Source: a bacterium
Lineage (GTDB): Bacteria; Patescibacteriota; Minisyncoccia; Phycocordibacterales; Phycocordibacteraceae
DNA: 8,763 bases
NCBI GenBank assembly: GCA_021812955.1
Contig: JAKAMJ010000024.1
Span: 1-8,763 of the forward strand
Reading direction: 5' to 3'
Within the stretch, counting starts at the first letter, position 1. The number at the start of each line of letters is the position of its first letter. Positions 1 through 5,915 of this stretch are shown one piece after another. A model generated the notes under the pieces. The model ran no database searches. It was not told where the DNA came from and was given only the letters and a program-made list of their open reading frames with translations. Position numbers and translations under genes: made by a program.

Positions 1-1311
1 GGCTCGAAGGTCGCAACCGGAGTCGCGCACGTGATAAAGAACCCGAAGCAGATCCGCGAGTTCAAGCAGGGCGAGGTGCTGGTGACCACCATGACCGACC
101 CGGACTGGGAGCCGATAATGAAGATGGCGAGCGCGATCGTCACCGACAAGGGCGGCCGGACGAGCCACGCCGCGATCGTCTCGCGCGAGCTGGGCCTGCC
201 GGCGATCGTCGGCTCCGGCAACGCTACGAAAGCACTCAAGACCGGCATGACGATAACCGTGGACACGACCGGGAGCGACGGCATCGTAACCGAAGGCGCC
301 GCCAAGATTTCTACGCGTGAGCACTCGCTCGGTTCGCTTCCGGAGACGAAAACGAAGATCATGGTGAATATCGCCTCGCCAGAAATCGCGTTCGAAGACT
401 CGTTCCTCCCTGTGTCTGGCGTCGGCCTCGCGCGCGAGGAGTTCATCATCAACTCGCAGATCGGCATCCATCCGCTCGCGCTCCTCAACCTCGATAAGCA
501 GCCGGCGAAGGTGCGTAAAGCCATCGAGGCGCGAATCGTCGGGTGGAGCGATCCGGTCGGATACTACGTCGACAATCTCGCTTACGGCATCGCCAAGATC
601 GGCGCGGCGTTCGCCCCGCGGCCTGTGATCGTCCGATTCAGCGACTTCAAGACGAACGAATACTCGACGCTGCTCGGTGGCGAAGCCTATGAGCCAGACG
701 AAGAGAATCCTATGATCGGCTGGCGCGGTGCCTCCCGCTATTACGACCCGAAGTTCAAAGAAGCTTTCGCTCTCGAAGTAAAGGCGATCAGGAAAGTGCG
801 CGAAGAGATGGGGCTCGACAACGTGATCCCGATGATCCCCTTCTGCCGCACCACGCGCGAGGCCGAGCAGGTGCTCGGCATCATGAAAGAGCACGGACTC
901 GTCGCCAAATCGCTCGCGACGCAGAGCGAGAAGACCACTCCGGTCTACATGATGTGCGAGATCCCGAGCAATGTGATCCTCGCCGAGGAATTCCTCGACC
1001 TCGTAGACGGCATGTCGATCGGCAGCAACGACCTCACGCAGCTCACGCTCGGCCTCGACCGCGACTCCGGCATCGTCACTCACATCTCGAATGAGAACGA
1101 CGAGGCCGTACGCGCGCTCGTCTCTCAGGCTATACGCAAGTGCAAAGCGCGCGGCAAGTACATCGGAATCTGCGGCCAGGGCCCTTCCGATCTCCCCGAC
1201 TTCGCCGAGTTCCTGGTGAAGGAAGGCATCGAGAGCATGTCGCTCAACCCCGACTCCGTAGTCAAAACCATCGAGGCCATCGCCCAGGTCGAAGAGAAGC
1301 TTGCTGGCTGA
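1..1311 (+). CDS. ppsA: Phosphoenolpyruvate synthase, C-terminal part (5' end outside window)
   Basis: The frame is open from base 1, so the gene begins upstream; the GTG at 31 is only an internal codon. About 436 C-terminal residues are visible, against roughly 790 for a whole family member. They contain the swivelling phosphohistidine domain with the motif GGRTSHAAI (catalytic His codon 166-168), then the PEP/pyruvate-binding TIM barrel. The barrel shows GVGLAREEF (418-444), SIGSNDLTQ (around 1015-1041), the catalytic Cys in GICGQGPSD (codon 1171-1173) and the closing LNPDSV. The pattern follows PpsA rather than pyruvate phosphate dikinase. The enzyme interconverts pyruvate + ATP and PEP + AMP + Pi in the cytoplasm, through a phosphohistidine intermediate. 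The missing part should hold the ATP-grasp domain. Enolase, which makes or consumes PEP, lies 60 bp downstream. Identification is firm; the physiological direction is not visible in the sequence. Confidence 0.95.
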   Translation, partial: GSKVATGVAHVIKNPKQIREFKQGEVLVTTMTDPDWEPIMKMASAIVTDKGGRTSHAAIVSRELGLPAIVGSGNATKALKTGMTITVDTTGSDGIVTEGAAKISTREHSLGSLPETKTKIMVNIASPEIAFEDSFLPVSGVGLAREEFIINSQIGIHPLALLNLDKQPAKVRKAIEARIVGWSDPVGYYVDNLAYGIAKIGAAFAPRPVIVRFSDFKTNEYSTLLGGEAYEPDEENPMIGWRGASRYYDPKFKEAFALEVKAIRKVREEMGLDNVIPMIPFCRTTREAEQVLGIMKEHGLVAKSLATQSEKTTPVYMMCEIPSNVILAEEFLDLVDGMSIGSNDLTQLTLGLDRDSGIVTHISNENDEAVRALVSQAIRKCKARGKYIGICGQGPSDLPDFAEFLVKEGIESMSLNPDSVVKTIEAIAQVEEKLAG

Positions 1312-1322
1312 CCCAGACAGCA

Positions 1323-1352
1323 TTGCCACAGCGCATGTGCATACGATATACA
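1323..1352 (+). promoter_or_regulatory. Candidate sigma-70-type promoter of eno
   Basis: In the 60-bp gap between ppsA and eno there is TTGCCA (1323-1328), then an 18-bp spacer, then TATACA (1347-1352). The area is clearly more AT-rich than the flanking genes. Transcription would start near 1359, about 13 nt before the eno ATG. A short AAGGA (1365-1369) lies only 2 nt from the ATG, too close for an ideal ribosome binding site. The promoter is predicted from sequence resemblance only; eno could also be read through from ppsA. Confidence 0.4.
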
Positions 1353-1371
1353 GCGAAACTAATCAAGGAAT

Positions 1372-2595
1372 ATGAAAATCACTTCAGTTTCAGCGATGCA
1401 AGTGCTTGATACGCGAGAGAAGCCGACGGTGGAGGTGACGCTTATTTCGGGAGAGATGGTCGTGCACGCGAGCGTTCCGAGCGGGAAGAGCACGGGAAGC
1501 CACGAGGCGCTGGAGCTGCGCGATGCGGACGGCGGCATGGGGACTGCGATTGCAAACGTCGAGGGCGAGATCGCGTCGCTTATCACGAGCCGCGAGTGGA
1601 GCTCGGCAGACGAGATCGACACAGCGCTCATCGCACTCGACGGCACGAGGGATAAATCGCGCCTAGGGGCGAACGCGATCCTCGGCGTCTCGATCGCGGT
1701 GCAACGCCTATTCGCTGAAGCGGCGGGCGTGCCGCTCTGGAAGGCCATCGCCGAGCGCGGCGGCTTCAGCGCCGCCGCGCCGCGCCTCTATTTGAACTTC
1801 ATGAACGGCGGCGAACACGCGGACTTCAGACTTCCCTTCCAGGAATACATCTTCGTGGTGGGCGGCAAGACGAGCGAGGCATACGCCATCGCGCAAGACG
1901 CCTTCGCGAAGCTCGGCACCGTATTGAAGTCGGTATTGAAGTCGAACTTCAATACCTTCAATACAGAAATACCGATGGGCGATGAGGGAGGGTATTCGCC
2001 GAAATTTGAAGAGCTCGAGAAGCCGTTCGAGCTGCTCGCCGCGCTCGTGGCCGAGCACTCGGGCACGTCGATTGCCATCGACGCCGCCGCAAACGCGCTT
2101 CGCAACGATATCGGAGGGTACACGCTCATCGGGAAAGATTACACGCCCGACGAGCTCCGTGCGCTCTACGCTGGGCTCATTAAGAAGTTCCCCTTCCACT
2201 CGATAGAAGACCCGTTCGCCGAGACGTCCATGGGCGACTTCGCGAAGCTCACCGCCGAGGCCGGCGAAGTCATCATCGTGGGCGACGACCTCACGGTCAC
2301 AAACCCCGAGCGCATCAAGACGGCGCGCGAGGCGAAGGCGATCACTGCCGTGCTCATCAAGCCGAATCAGATCGGCTCGGTTAAAGAGGCCATCGAAGCC
2401 GTGCAGATGACACGCGCGGCTGGCTGGGCAGCCATCTGTTCGCACCGCTCGGGCGAGACGGACGACACCTTCATCGCCGACTTCGCATATGGCGTCGGCG
2501 CCCACGGCATCAAGGCCGGCGGCTTGGGCCAGAAGGAGCGGCGCGAAAAATACGAACGTCTTGTGGAAATAGAGAAAGAAGCAGAAGCGGTGTAG
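1372..2595 (+). CDS. eno: Enolase (phosphopyruvate hydratase), divergent
   Basis: Enolase reversibly dehydrates 2-phosphoglycerate to PEP in glycolysis and gluconeogenesis. The 407-residue protein is shorter than the usual ~430 but keeps the active site. Visible residues are S37 in VPSGKST, H149 in NGGEHAD, Q157/E158, the catalytic E205 in GDEGG, the Mg ligands D237, E279 (SIEDPF) and D306 (VGDDLT), the catalytic K330 (IKPNQIG), the loop SHRSGETDDTFIAD (357-370), and K381. Two normally conserved motifs are altered. The N-terminal DSRGNPT is DTREKPT (13-19), and the C-terminal GAPCRSER-type segment is GGLGQKER (383-390). Between helix residues LGTVLK and GDEGG there are about eight more residues than in typical enolases, encoded by a nested palindrome (see the repeat). 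The start is chosen for the fit to the enolase N-terminus. The gene lies 60 bp after ppsA and 9 bp before the dehydrogenase, so co-transcription is likely. Confidence 0.95.
   Translation: MKITSVSAMQVLDTREKPTVEVTLISGEMVVHASVPSGKSTGSHEALELRDADGGMGTAIANVEGEIASLITSREWSSADEIDTALIALDGTRDKSRLGANAILGVSIAVQRLFAEAAGVPLWKAIAERGGFSAAAPRLYLNFMNGGEHADFRLPFQEYIFVVGGKTSEAYAIAQDAFAKLGTVLKSVLKSNFNTFNTEIPMGDEGGYSPKFEELEKPFELLAALVAEHSGTSIAIDAAANALRNDIGGYTLIGKDYTPDELRALYAGLIKKFPFHSIEDPFAETSMGDFAKLTAEAGEVIIVGDDLTVTNPERIKTAREAKAITAVLIKPNQIGSVKEAIEAVQMTRAAGWAAICSHRSGETDDTFIADFAYGVGAHGIKAGGLGQKERREKYERLVEIEKEAEAV
1921..1964 (+). repeat. Nested AT-rich palindrome with 12-bp tandem repeat inside eno
   Basis: GTATTGAAGTCG occurs twice in tandem (1921-1932, 1933-1944), followed by the inverted counterparts ACTTCAATACC (1946-1956) and TTCAATAC (1957-1964). 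The inner hairpin is a perfect 11-bp stem (1932-1942 with 1946-1956) and a 3-nt loop. The outer arms 1921-1928 and 1957-1964 pair for 8 more bp, with 3 nt bulged on one side. The stretch has 16 G/C in 44 bases, well below its surroundings. It is read in frame as residues 184-198 of enolase (VLKSVLKSNFNTFNT), just before the GDEGG catalytic loop, where other enolases have a shorter linker. That the structure exists is certain; that it is an inserted element is inference. I found no second copy in the window. Confidence 0.8.
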
Positions 2596-2604
2596 AATAC
2601 CCAT
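2593..2604 (+). promoter_or_regulatory. -10-like box directly upstream of the dehydrogenase start
   Basis: TAGAAT (2593-2598) matches the -10 consensus at five of six positions and ends six bases before the ATG at 2605, with a TG just before it. If it is used, transcription would start at or next to the ATG, giving a leaderless mRNA. Its first three bases are the enolase stop codon. No purine-rich ribosome binding site is visible between the two genes. No good -35 box is seen at the normal distance, so read-through from eno remains the alternative. Confidence 0.35.
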
Positions 2605-3603
2605 ATGAACATACAATATTTCGCGAGCGAGAACTGGGAGGAGGGATATGTGTCGTCCAAGCTCCCCGGCCATGCCATCACTTTCCATGAAGGGCCGCTC
2701 TCGGCGTTCCCAGACCTGACCGACGACAAAGCCGAGGCGCTCTGCGTGTTCGTGGACTCGCACGTGGGGGAAGCAGAACTCGCTCGCTTCCCCGCGCTGA
2801 AGCTCATCGCCACACGCTCGACCGGATTCGACCACATCGACCTTGCGGCAGCCAAGGCGCGCGGCATCGCGATCGCCACGGTGCCGTTCTATGGCGAGAA
2901 CACAGTCGCCGAGTTCGCGTTCGCGCTCCTGCTCACGCTCTCCCGCCGCATCCCGGAAGCGCAGGCGTCCGTAAAAGCCGGCGACTTCTCGCCGAACGGG
3001 CTGCGCGGATTCGACCTCGCCGGAAAGACGTTCGGCGTCGTCGGATGCGGCCACATCGGCATGCATGTGATACGCATGGCCAACGGCTTCGGCATGCGCG
3101 TCGTCGGATTCGAGACGCGCCCGGACCCCGAGACGGCCCGCAAGAACAGCTTCACGTATGTGTCGCTCGACGAGCTGCTCATGCAATCAGACGTGATCTC
3201 GCTCCACGTCCCGTATAACCCGCACACGCACCACCTCCTAAACAAAGAGAACTTCGGCCGGATAAAGAAGGGCGCCTACCTCATAAACACCTCCCGTGGC
3301 GCTGTCATCGAGACCGACGCGCTCGTCGAAGCGCTCCGGAACGGCACGCTCGCCGGTGCCGGCCTCGACGTGCTCGAAGAAGAGGGTGATCTTGTAGACG
3401 AGATGGCGCTGCTTGCCGGCGCGCACCCGAACGAGGCATCGCTCCGAGTGACGCTCGAGAACCACTATCTCATAGACCATCCGCGTGTGGTCGTCACGCC
3501 GCATCTGGCGTTCAACACGGAAGAGGCCATAACGCGCATACTGGACACGACGATAGACAACATCGCGCGGTTCGCCGCCGGTTCTCCGATCAACACGATA
3601 TAG
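2605..3603 (+). CDS. NAD-dependent D-2-hydroxyacid dehydrogenase, D-lactate dehydrogenase-like
   Basis: This is a 332-residue cytoplasmic oxidoreductase of the D-isomer-specific 2-hydroxyacid dehydrogenase family. The split substrate domain (about 1-100 and 300-332) flanks a Rossmann domain with GCGHIG (G147, G149, G152). An acidic residue, E170, sits at the end of the second strand, which favours NAD(H) over NADP(H). The catalytic set is visible: R231 in NTSRGA, E260 in the GLDVLEEE segment, and H300 in VTPHLAF. The segments STGFDHIDL (72-80) and NTVAEFAFALLL (99-110) resemble fermentative D-lactate dehydrogenases (LdhA type). Reduction of pyruvate to D-lactate with NADH regeneration is the best guess, and the adjacent ppsA and eno support it. 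Other substrates such as hydroxyisocaproate or glyoxylate cannot be excluded. ATG 2605 gives a normal family N-terminus. The gene ends 6 bp from the convergent AI-2E gene, with no terminator hairpin visible between them. Confidence 0.88.
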   Translation: MNIQYFASENWEEGYVSSKLPGHAITFHEGPLSAFPDLTDDKAEALCVFVDSHVGEAELARFPALKLIATRSTGFDHIDLAAAKARGIAIATVPFYGENTVAEFAFALLLTLSRRIPEAQASVKAGDFSPNGLRGFDLAGKTFGVVGCGHIGMHVIRMANGFGMRVVGFETRPDPETARKNSFTYVSLDELLMQSDVISLHVPYNPHTHHLLNKENFGRIKKGAYLINTSRGAVIETDALVEALRNGTLAGAGLDVLEEEGDLVDEMALLAGAHPNEASLRVTLENHYLIDHPRVVVTPHLAFNTEEAITRILDTTIDNIARFAAGSPINTI

Positions 3604-3609
3604 CCAGGC

Positions 3610-4599
3610 TCACGCGCGCACGGCCGAGACGAACGCCGAAAGGACGAGCGGGCCGAGCAAGAACCCGAGCGGGCCGAAGATCGCTATTCCGCCCAGGATA
3701 GCGAAGAGCATGAACAATGGCGGCACGTCGAGGCCTGCGCTGAAGAAATACGACGTGAGGATGTTATCGACGAAGATGACTGCGAATACGCCTACCAGCG
3801 CGAGCCCGACCGCGAGGAGCGACTGGCCCTGAACGTATAGATACGCGACCGCGCATACGAACGCGAAGGCGGTGCCGAGCCCGGGTATCGCACCGATGAC
3901 GCCGCCCGCGACTCCCCAAAGCACGGCGTTCGGTATGCCAAACAGCGAGAACGCGGCCCACATGCACGCCGCACGGACGATGACGATGAACAAAGTGCCT
4001 CGTACGACCGAAAGGATCGTCACGTGCAGTCGCCGCGCCAGGTCATCCGTCGCATCTTTCCCGAACGGGCTCATATGCACGGCTGACGCAAGCCACGATC
4101 GTCCGTCGCGCAAGAAGTAGAAGAGTGCCAAGAGCATGAGGAAGGTCTCGAAGACGACTGCGACAGTCTTATATGCCAGCGATCCGAGGTTGTTCGAGAT
4201 GGCCGCAAGCGCGTTCCCGACGAGCGCGTGCAGGTCGAGCGTGAATCCGGGAGAAACGCTCCGGACGGCGTTGTCGATCGCGGCCTGCACGGCAAGCATC
4301 GCACCCGCGCCGCCGCCTTGTATGCCCGCATACGCCGCTTGCGCCTGCCCGAGCACCTGCGCGCCCAGGTAAAAGAGCGGCCCGACGACGAGCGCGAGCG
4401 TAAGCGCCACCGTAATCAGCGCTGCGCCGGACTTCCACCCTCCGAGCGAGCGCGAGAGCTTTTCATACGAAGGGTGTAGCAGCACTGCGAGGACGGCTGC
4501 GACCGAGATGATGACCAGGAACGGCGCGAACACCAGATACGCGAGAACGGAGATTCCGGCGAGGAACACGAGCATCGGGAGGTCTTTGTGCGGCTTCAT
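3610..4599 (-). CDS. AI-2E family transporter (PF01594-type polytopic membrane protein)
   Basis: The protein has 329 residues from the ATG at 4599-4597, beginning MKPHKDLPML. The frame stays open to 4959, but the upstream extension is hydrophilic, not family-like, and overlaps the opposite-strand gene at 4651-4920. Hydrophobic segments are seen at about 9-41 (two), 58-82, 140-163, 200-221, 224-253, 259-285 and 296-326, which gives the eight-helix plan of the family. Typical features are the soluble amphipathic loop between the third and fourth helices (about 84-135), FYFLRDG (160-166), GAIPGLGTAFAF (236-247), FVDNILTSY (276-284) and FGPLGFLLGPL (308-318). Members act as exporters or ion/proton-coupled transporters in the inner membrane; the name reflects AI-2 export by E. 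coli TqsA, and the substrate here is unknown. The gene is convergent with the dehydrogenase and divergent from the small membrane protein at 4651. Confidence 0.88.
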   Translation of the reverse strand: MKPHKDLPMLVFLAGISVLAYLVFAPFLVIISVAAVLAVLLHPSYEKLSRSLGGWKSGAALITVALTLALVVGPLFYLGAQVLGQAQAAYAGIQGGGAGAMLAVQAAIDNAVRSVSPGFTLDLHALVGNALAAISNNLGSLAYKTVAVVFETFLMLLALFYFLRDGRSWLASAVHMSPFGKDATDDLARRLHVTILSVVRGTLFIVIVRAACMWAAFSLFGIPNAVLWGVAGGVIGAIPGLGTAFAFVCAVAYLYVQGQSLLAVGLALVGVFAVIFVDNILTSYFFSAGLDVPPLFMLFAILGGIAIFGPLGFLLGPLVLSAFVSAVRA

Positions 4600-4605
4600 G
4601 CTCAC

Positions 4606-4641
4606 AGCGTACCACGGACGGGCGCCCCGGCGTGCTACCAT
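4606..4641. promoter_or_regulatory. Divergent promoter region between AI-2E gene and small TM protein
   Basis: The 51-bp gap between the two divergent starts (4600-4650) holds extended -10-like boxes on both strands. On the plus strand TGC-TACCAT spans 4633-4641, nine bases before the ATG at 4651. On the minus strand TGG-TACGCT lies at 4614-4606, six bases before the ATG at 4599. Both resemble TGnTATAAT only partly (hexamers 4/6 and 3/6), and no -35 boxes are clear. Neither start has a good Shine-Dalgarno sequence. Both transcripts would have leaders of only a few bases. This is a sequence-only prediction. Confidence 0.3.
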
Positions 4642-4650
4642 GGGTGGCAT

Positions 4651-4920
4651 ATGGACGAATTCCTCAAGATGGACATCTTCTTTTTCATAACGGCGGTCGC
4701 CGTCGTGGCGCTCGCCGCCCTGGGCGCCGTCGTGCTGTGGCGGCTCGCGCGCATCCTCAAGAACGTAGACCACATCTCCGAGCAGGCGTCCCTCGAGACC
4801 GACGAGATCCGCCACAACCTCGCCGGCGTGCGTGCCGATATCCAGCGAGGGCGTGGCCGCCTGAGGTCCGTACTCGGCTTTTTCAACAAGCGGAGCGCGA
4901 GACGCGGCCGCGAGCGCTGA
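4651..4920 (+). CDS. Small single-TM protein with cytoplasmic coil and basic tail
   Basis: The product has 89 residues from ATG 4651 (MDEFLKMDIFFF). The frame also has an upstream ATG at 4588, but that would run into the divergent AI-2E gene and adds non-membrane sequence, so 4651 is preferred; M7 (4669) is an alternative. One hydrophobic helix (about 9-30) follows a short acidic N-terminus. After it comes an amphipathic, probably coiled segment (31-68: RLARILKNVDHISEQ and on), then a very basic C-terminus (81-89). The design resembles DUF948/YtxH-like small envelope proteins, and from memory short MDIFFF-type proteins recur in Parcubacteria genomes. No catalytic motif is present. A membrane-anchored structural or scaffold role is plausible but unproven. 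The gene ends 43 bp before the next small gene, which also encodes an N-terminally anchored basic protein. Confidence 0.75.
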   Translation: MDEFLKMDIFFFITAVAVVALAALGAVVLWRLARILKNVDHISEQASLETDEIRHNLAGVRADIQRGRGRLRSVLGFFNKRSARRGRER

Positions 4921-4926
4921 CACTGG

Positions 4927-4935
4927 TGATACACT
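4927..4935 (+). promoter_or_regulatory. Candidate extended -10 for the Lys/Ala-rich protein gene
   Basis: TGA-TACACT fits the TGnTATAAT pattern (hexamer 4/6) in the 43-bp gap before the ATG at 4964. Transcription would begin near 4942, with a leader of about 22 nt. No purine-rich Shine-Dalgarno sequence is visible before the ATG, and no convincing -35 box is seen. Confidence 0.25.
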
Positions 4936-4963
4936 GGATAGCGTTATCAACCTGATCAAACGT

Positions 4964-5278
4964 ATGGCTAAAAAATCGAGTGCAGGAAAGGTCGCCGCCG
5001 GAGTCGGTGCGGGCCTCGCCGCAGCCGGCGCGGCAGCAGCGGGATATTATTTCTACGGGAGCAAGGACGCGAAAAAGCACCGCGAAGCGGCTGCGAAGGC
5101 TGCGAAAAAAGCCGAGGCTGAAATGAAGAAAGACCTCGCGCGAGCCGAAACAGTAGCGAAACGCGTCGCCCGCAAGGCGGTCAAGAGCGCGAAAGCGGCC
5201 GCGAAGGCCGCGCCGAAAGTAGTCCGCAAAGCAGTGAAAAAGGCGGTGAAGAAGACTGCGAAAAGGCGTTCTCGCTAA
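4964..5278 (+). CDS. Lys/Ala-rich histone H1-like protein with N-terminal membrane segment
   Basis: The 104-residue product contains 23 Lys, 8 Arg and 34 Ala. Residues 10-31 form a Gly/Ala-rich hydrophobic stretch (VAAGVGAGLAAAGAAAAGYY and on) that could be a transmembrane or glycine-zipper helix. Residues 34-104 are a charged Ala/Lys helix ending in repeated KAVKK/KAAPK-type units, as in histone H1 tails and bacterial Hc1/AlgP-like proteins. If the N-terminus is in the membrane, the basic tail would face the cytoplasm and could bind DNA, RNA or acidic lipids; the N-terminal part also recalls YtxH-like proteins. The function is unknown. The start at ATG 4964 (MAKKSS) has no Shine-Dalgarno sequence. 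The low-complexity composition makes family assignment unreliable, but the open frame, the preceding gap and the strong terminator right after it support a real gene. Confidence 0.75.
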   Translation: MAKKSSAGKVAAGVGAGLAAAGAAAAGYYFYGSKDAKKHREAAAKAAKKAEAEMKKDLARAETVAKRVARKAVKSAKAAAKAAPKVVRKAVKKAVKKTAKRRSR

Positions 5279-5301
5279 CCGCCGAGTAACCGGAAACATA
5301 A

Positions 5302-5336
5302 AATCGCCGCGTCTTACTCCGTAAGACGCGGCGATT
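5302..5336. terminator. Bidirectional intrinsic terminator, 16-bp perfect stem
   Basis: Arms 5302-5317 and 5321-5336 are exact reverse complements (16 bp, core CGCCGCGTC/GACGCGGCG) around a 3-nt loop. The hairpin sits between two convergent genes that end at 5278 (+) and 5368 (-). Read on the minus strand, the stem is followed by a T-rich run (TTTTATGTTT), as expected of a Rho-independent terminator. On the plus strand the tail (CCGTTTC) is weaker. It probably ends both transcripts. Confidence 0.88.
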
Positions 5337-5367
5337 CCGTTTCGGACAAACGCATGGCAACTGTGCA

Positions 5368-5814
5368 TCATTTCCAAAGCGGGTAACAATTCGCTATCAG
5401 GGCGATGGCGAAGACGAGAAAAACCAGCCCGCTCAGATACGCTCTCTCGTACCTGTCGTGCTGTGCGATGCTTCGGCACGCAAAGACAATAGCAGTGAAA
5501 AGGCAACCGCTCCCCAGAATGGGGAAACCCGCCTCATACCCGAGCACAGCCAGTACGAATGACGCGACCAAAAAAGCCAGCACCGACAGCGAGATCAGGA
5601 TGCCTCGGGAATTCGACACGATCGAGCGCGGATCCGTCTTCTCCAACAGAAAGAGGAAGGCGAGCATCGCCCCGAACATGGCCAGGCACAGCGCGACGAA
5701 CCACGGCCCCAATCTCCAAGCGTCAACTGCCGCACCGCTCGCCGCCCATACCGTCCCAGTGCTGGATGCCAGAACACCCGACACGTATACTGCCACAAGC
5801 ATCATCTTCTTCAT
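5368..5814 (-). CDS. Unrecognised membrane protein with signal peptide and four TM helices
   Basis: The 148-residue protein begins MKKMMLVAVYVSGVL and has a typical Sec signal peptide with probable cleavage near VWA-A (after residue 24). Four hydrophobic helices follow at about 37-57, 71-92, 98-115 and 126-143. The loop between the first two (58-70, EKTDPRSIVSNSR) is charged, and a basic/acidic loop (113-125, CRSIAQHDRYERA) precedes the last. Cys residues lie at 43, 104, 113 and 143. I recognise no family or catalytic motif. ATG 5814 is well supported by a strong ribosome binding site. The gene lies 101 bp downstream of the permease on the same strand and ends at the terminator. It could be a distal member of the export operon or an independent unit. 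The combination of a signal peptide with TM helices could also be read as five TM helices. Confidence 0.75.
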   Translation of the reverse strand: MKKMMLVAVYVSGVLASSTGTVWAASGAAVDAWRLGPWFVALCLAMFGAMLAFLFLLEKTDPRSIVSNSRGILISLSVLAFLVASFVLAVLGYEAGFPILGSGCLFTAIVFACRSIAQHDRYERAYLSGLVFLVFAIALIANCYPLWK

Positions 5815-5821
5815 CTCTCTT

Positions 5822-5830
5822 CCCTCCCTT
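5822..5830 (-). promoter_or_regulatory. Strong Shine-Dalgarno sequence of the four-TM protein gene
   Basis: On the minus strand AAGGGAGGG ends seven bases before the ATG at 5814. This is the best ribosome binding site in the window and fixes the start. It contrasts with the weak or absent sites in front of the genes at 2605, 4599, 4651 and 4964. Confidence 0.75.
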
Positions 5831-5898
5831 TGATTCGTTTCAATGCCGGGCGTGCACTATTGCCAGCCAGGCGGACATCTGCCGAAACACTAGCACTT

Positions 5899-5904
5899 AT
5901 TATG
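5899..5904 (-). promoter_or_regulatory. Possible -10 box upstream of the four-TM protein gene
   Basis: CATAAT on the minus strand (5904-5899), with TG directly before it, lies in an AT-rich patch just past the permease stop codon. It matches the -10 consensus at five of six positions. No good -35 box is seen; the leader would be about 78 nt. The rest of the 101-bp gap (5815-5915) shows no convincing hairpin terminator, so read-through from the permease is also possible. Confidence 0.25.
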
Positions 5905-5915
5905 CAAAAGTCCAG

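Noticed and set aside
31..33. GTG as the start of the PEP synthase fragment
   Set aside because: The frame continues upstream to base 1 with family-like sequence (GSKVATGVAH). The protein is cut by the window edge rather than starting here.
1312..1371. Terminator between ppsA and eno
   Set aside because: Only a short imperfect symmetry (GCGCATGTGC) is present, with no T-run. The AT-rich patch reads better as a promoter.
1708..3186. 492-codon open frame on the minus strand
   Set aside because: It is antisense to enolase and the dehydrogenase, both with intact catalytic motifs. The translated product has shadow-like composition and no recognisable family.
4588..4650. Upstream ATG extending the small TM protein to 110 residues
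   Set aside because: The extension overlaps the start of the divergent AI-2E gene and its likely control region, and it adds no membrane-like or conserved sequence. ATG 4651 fits better.
4600..4959. Upstream extension of the AI-2E frame giving a 449-residue protein
   Set aside because: The extra 120 residues are not family-like and would overlap the opposite-strand small gene. The ATG at 4599 gives a normal family N-terminus.
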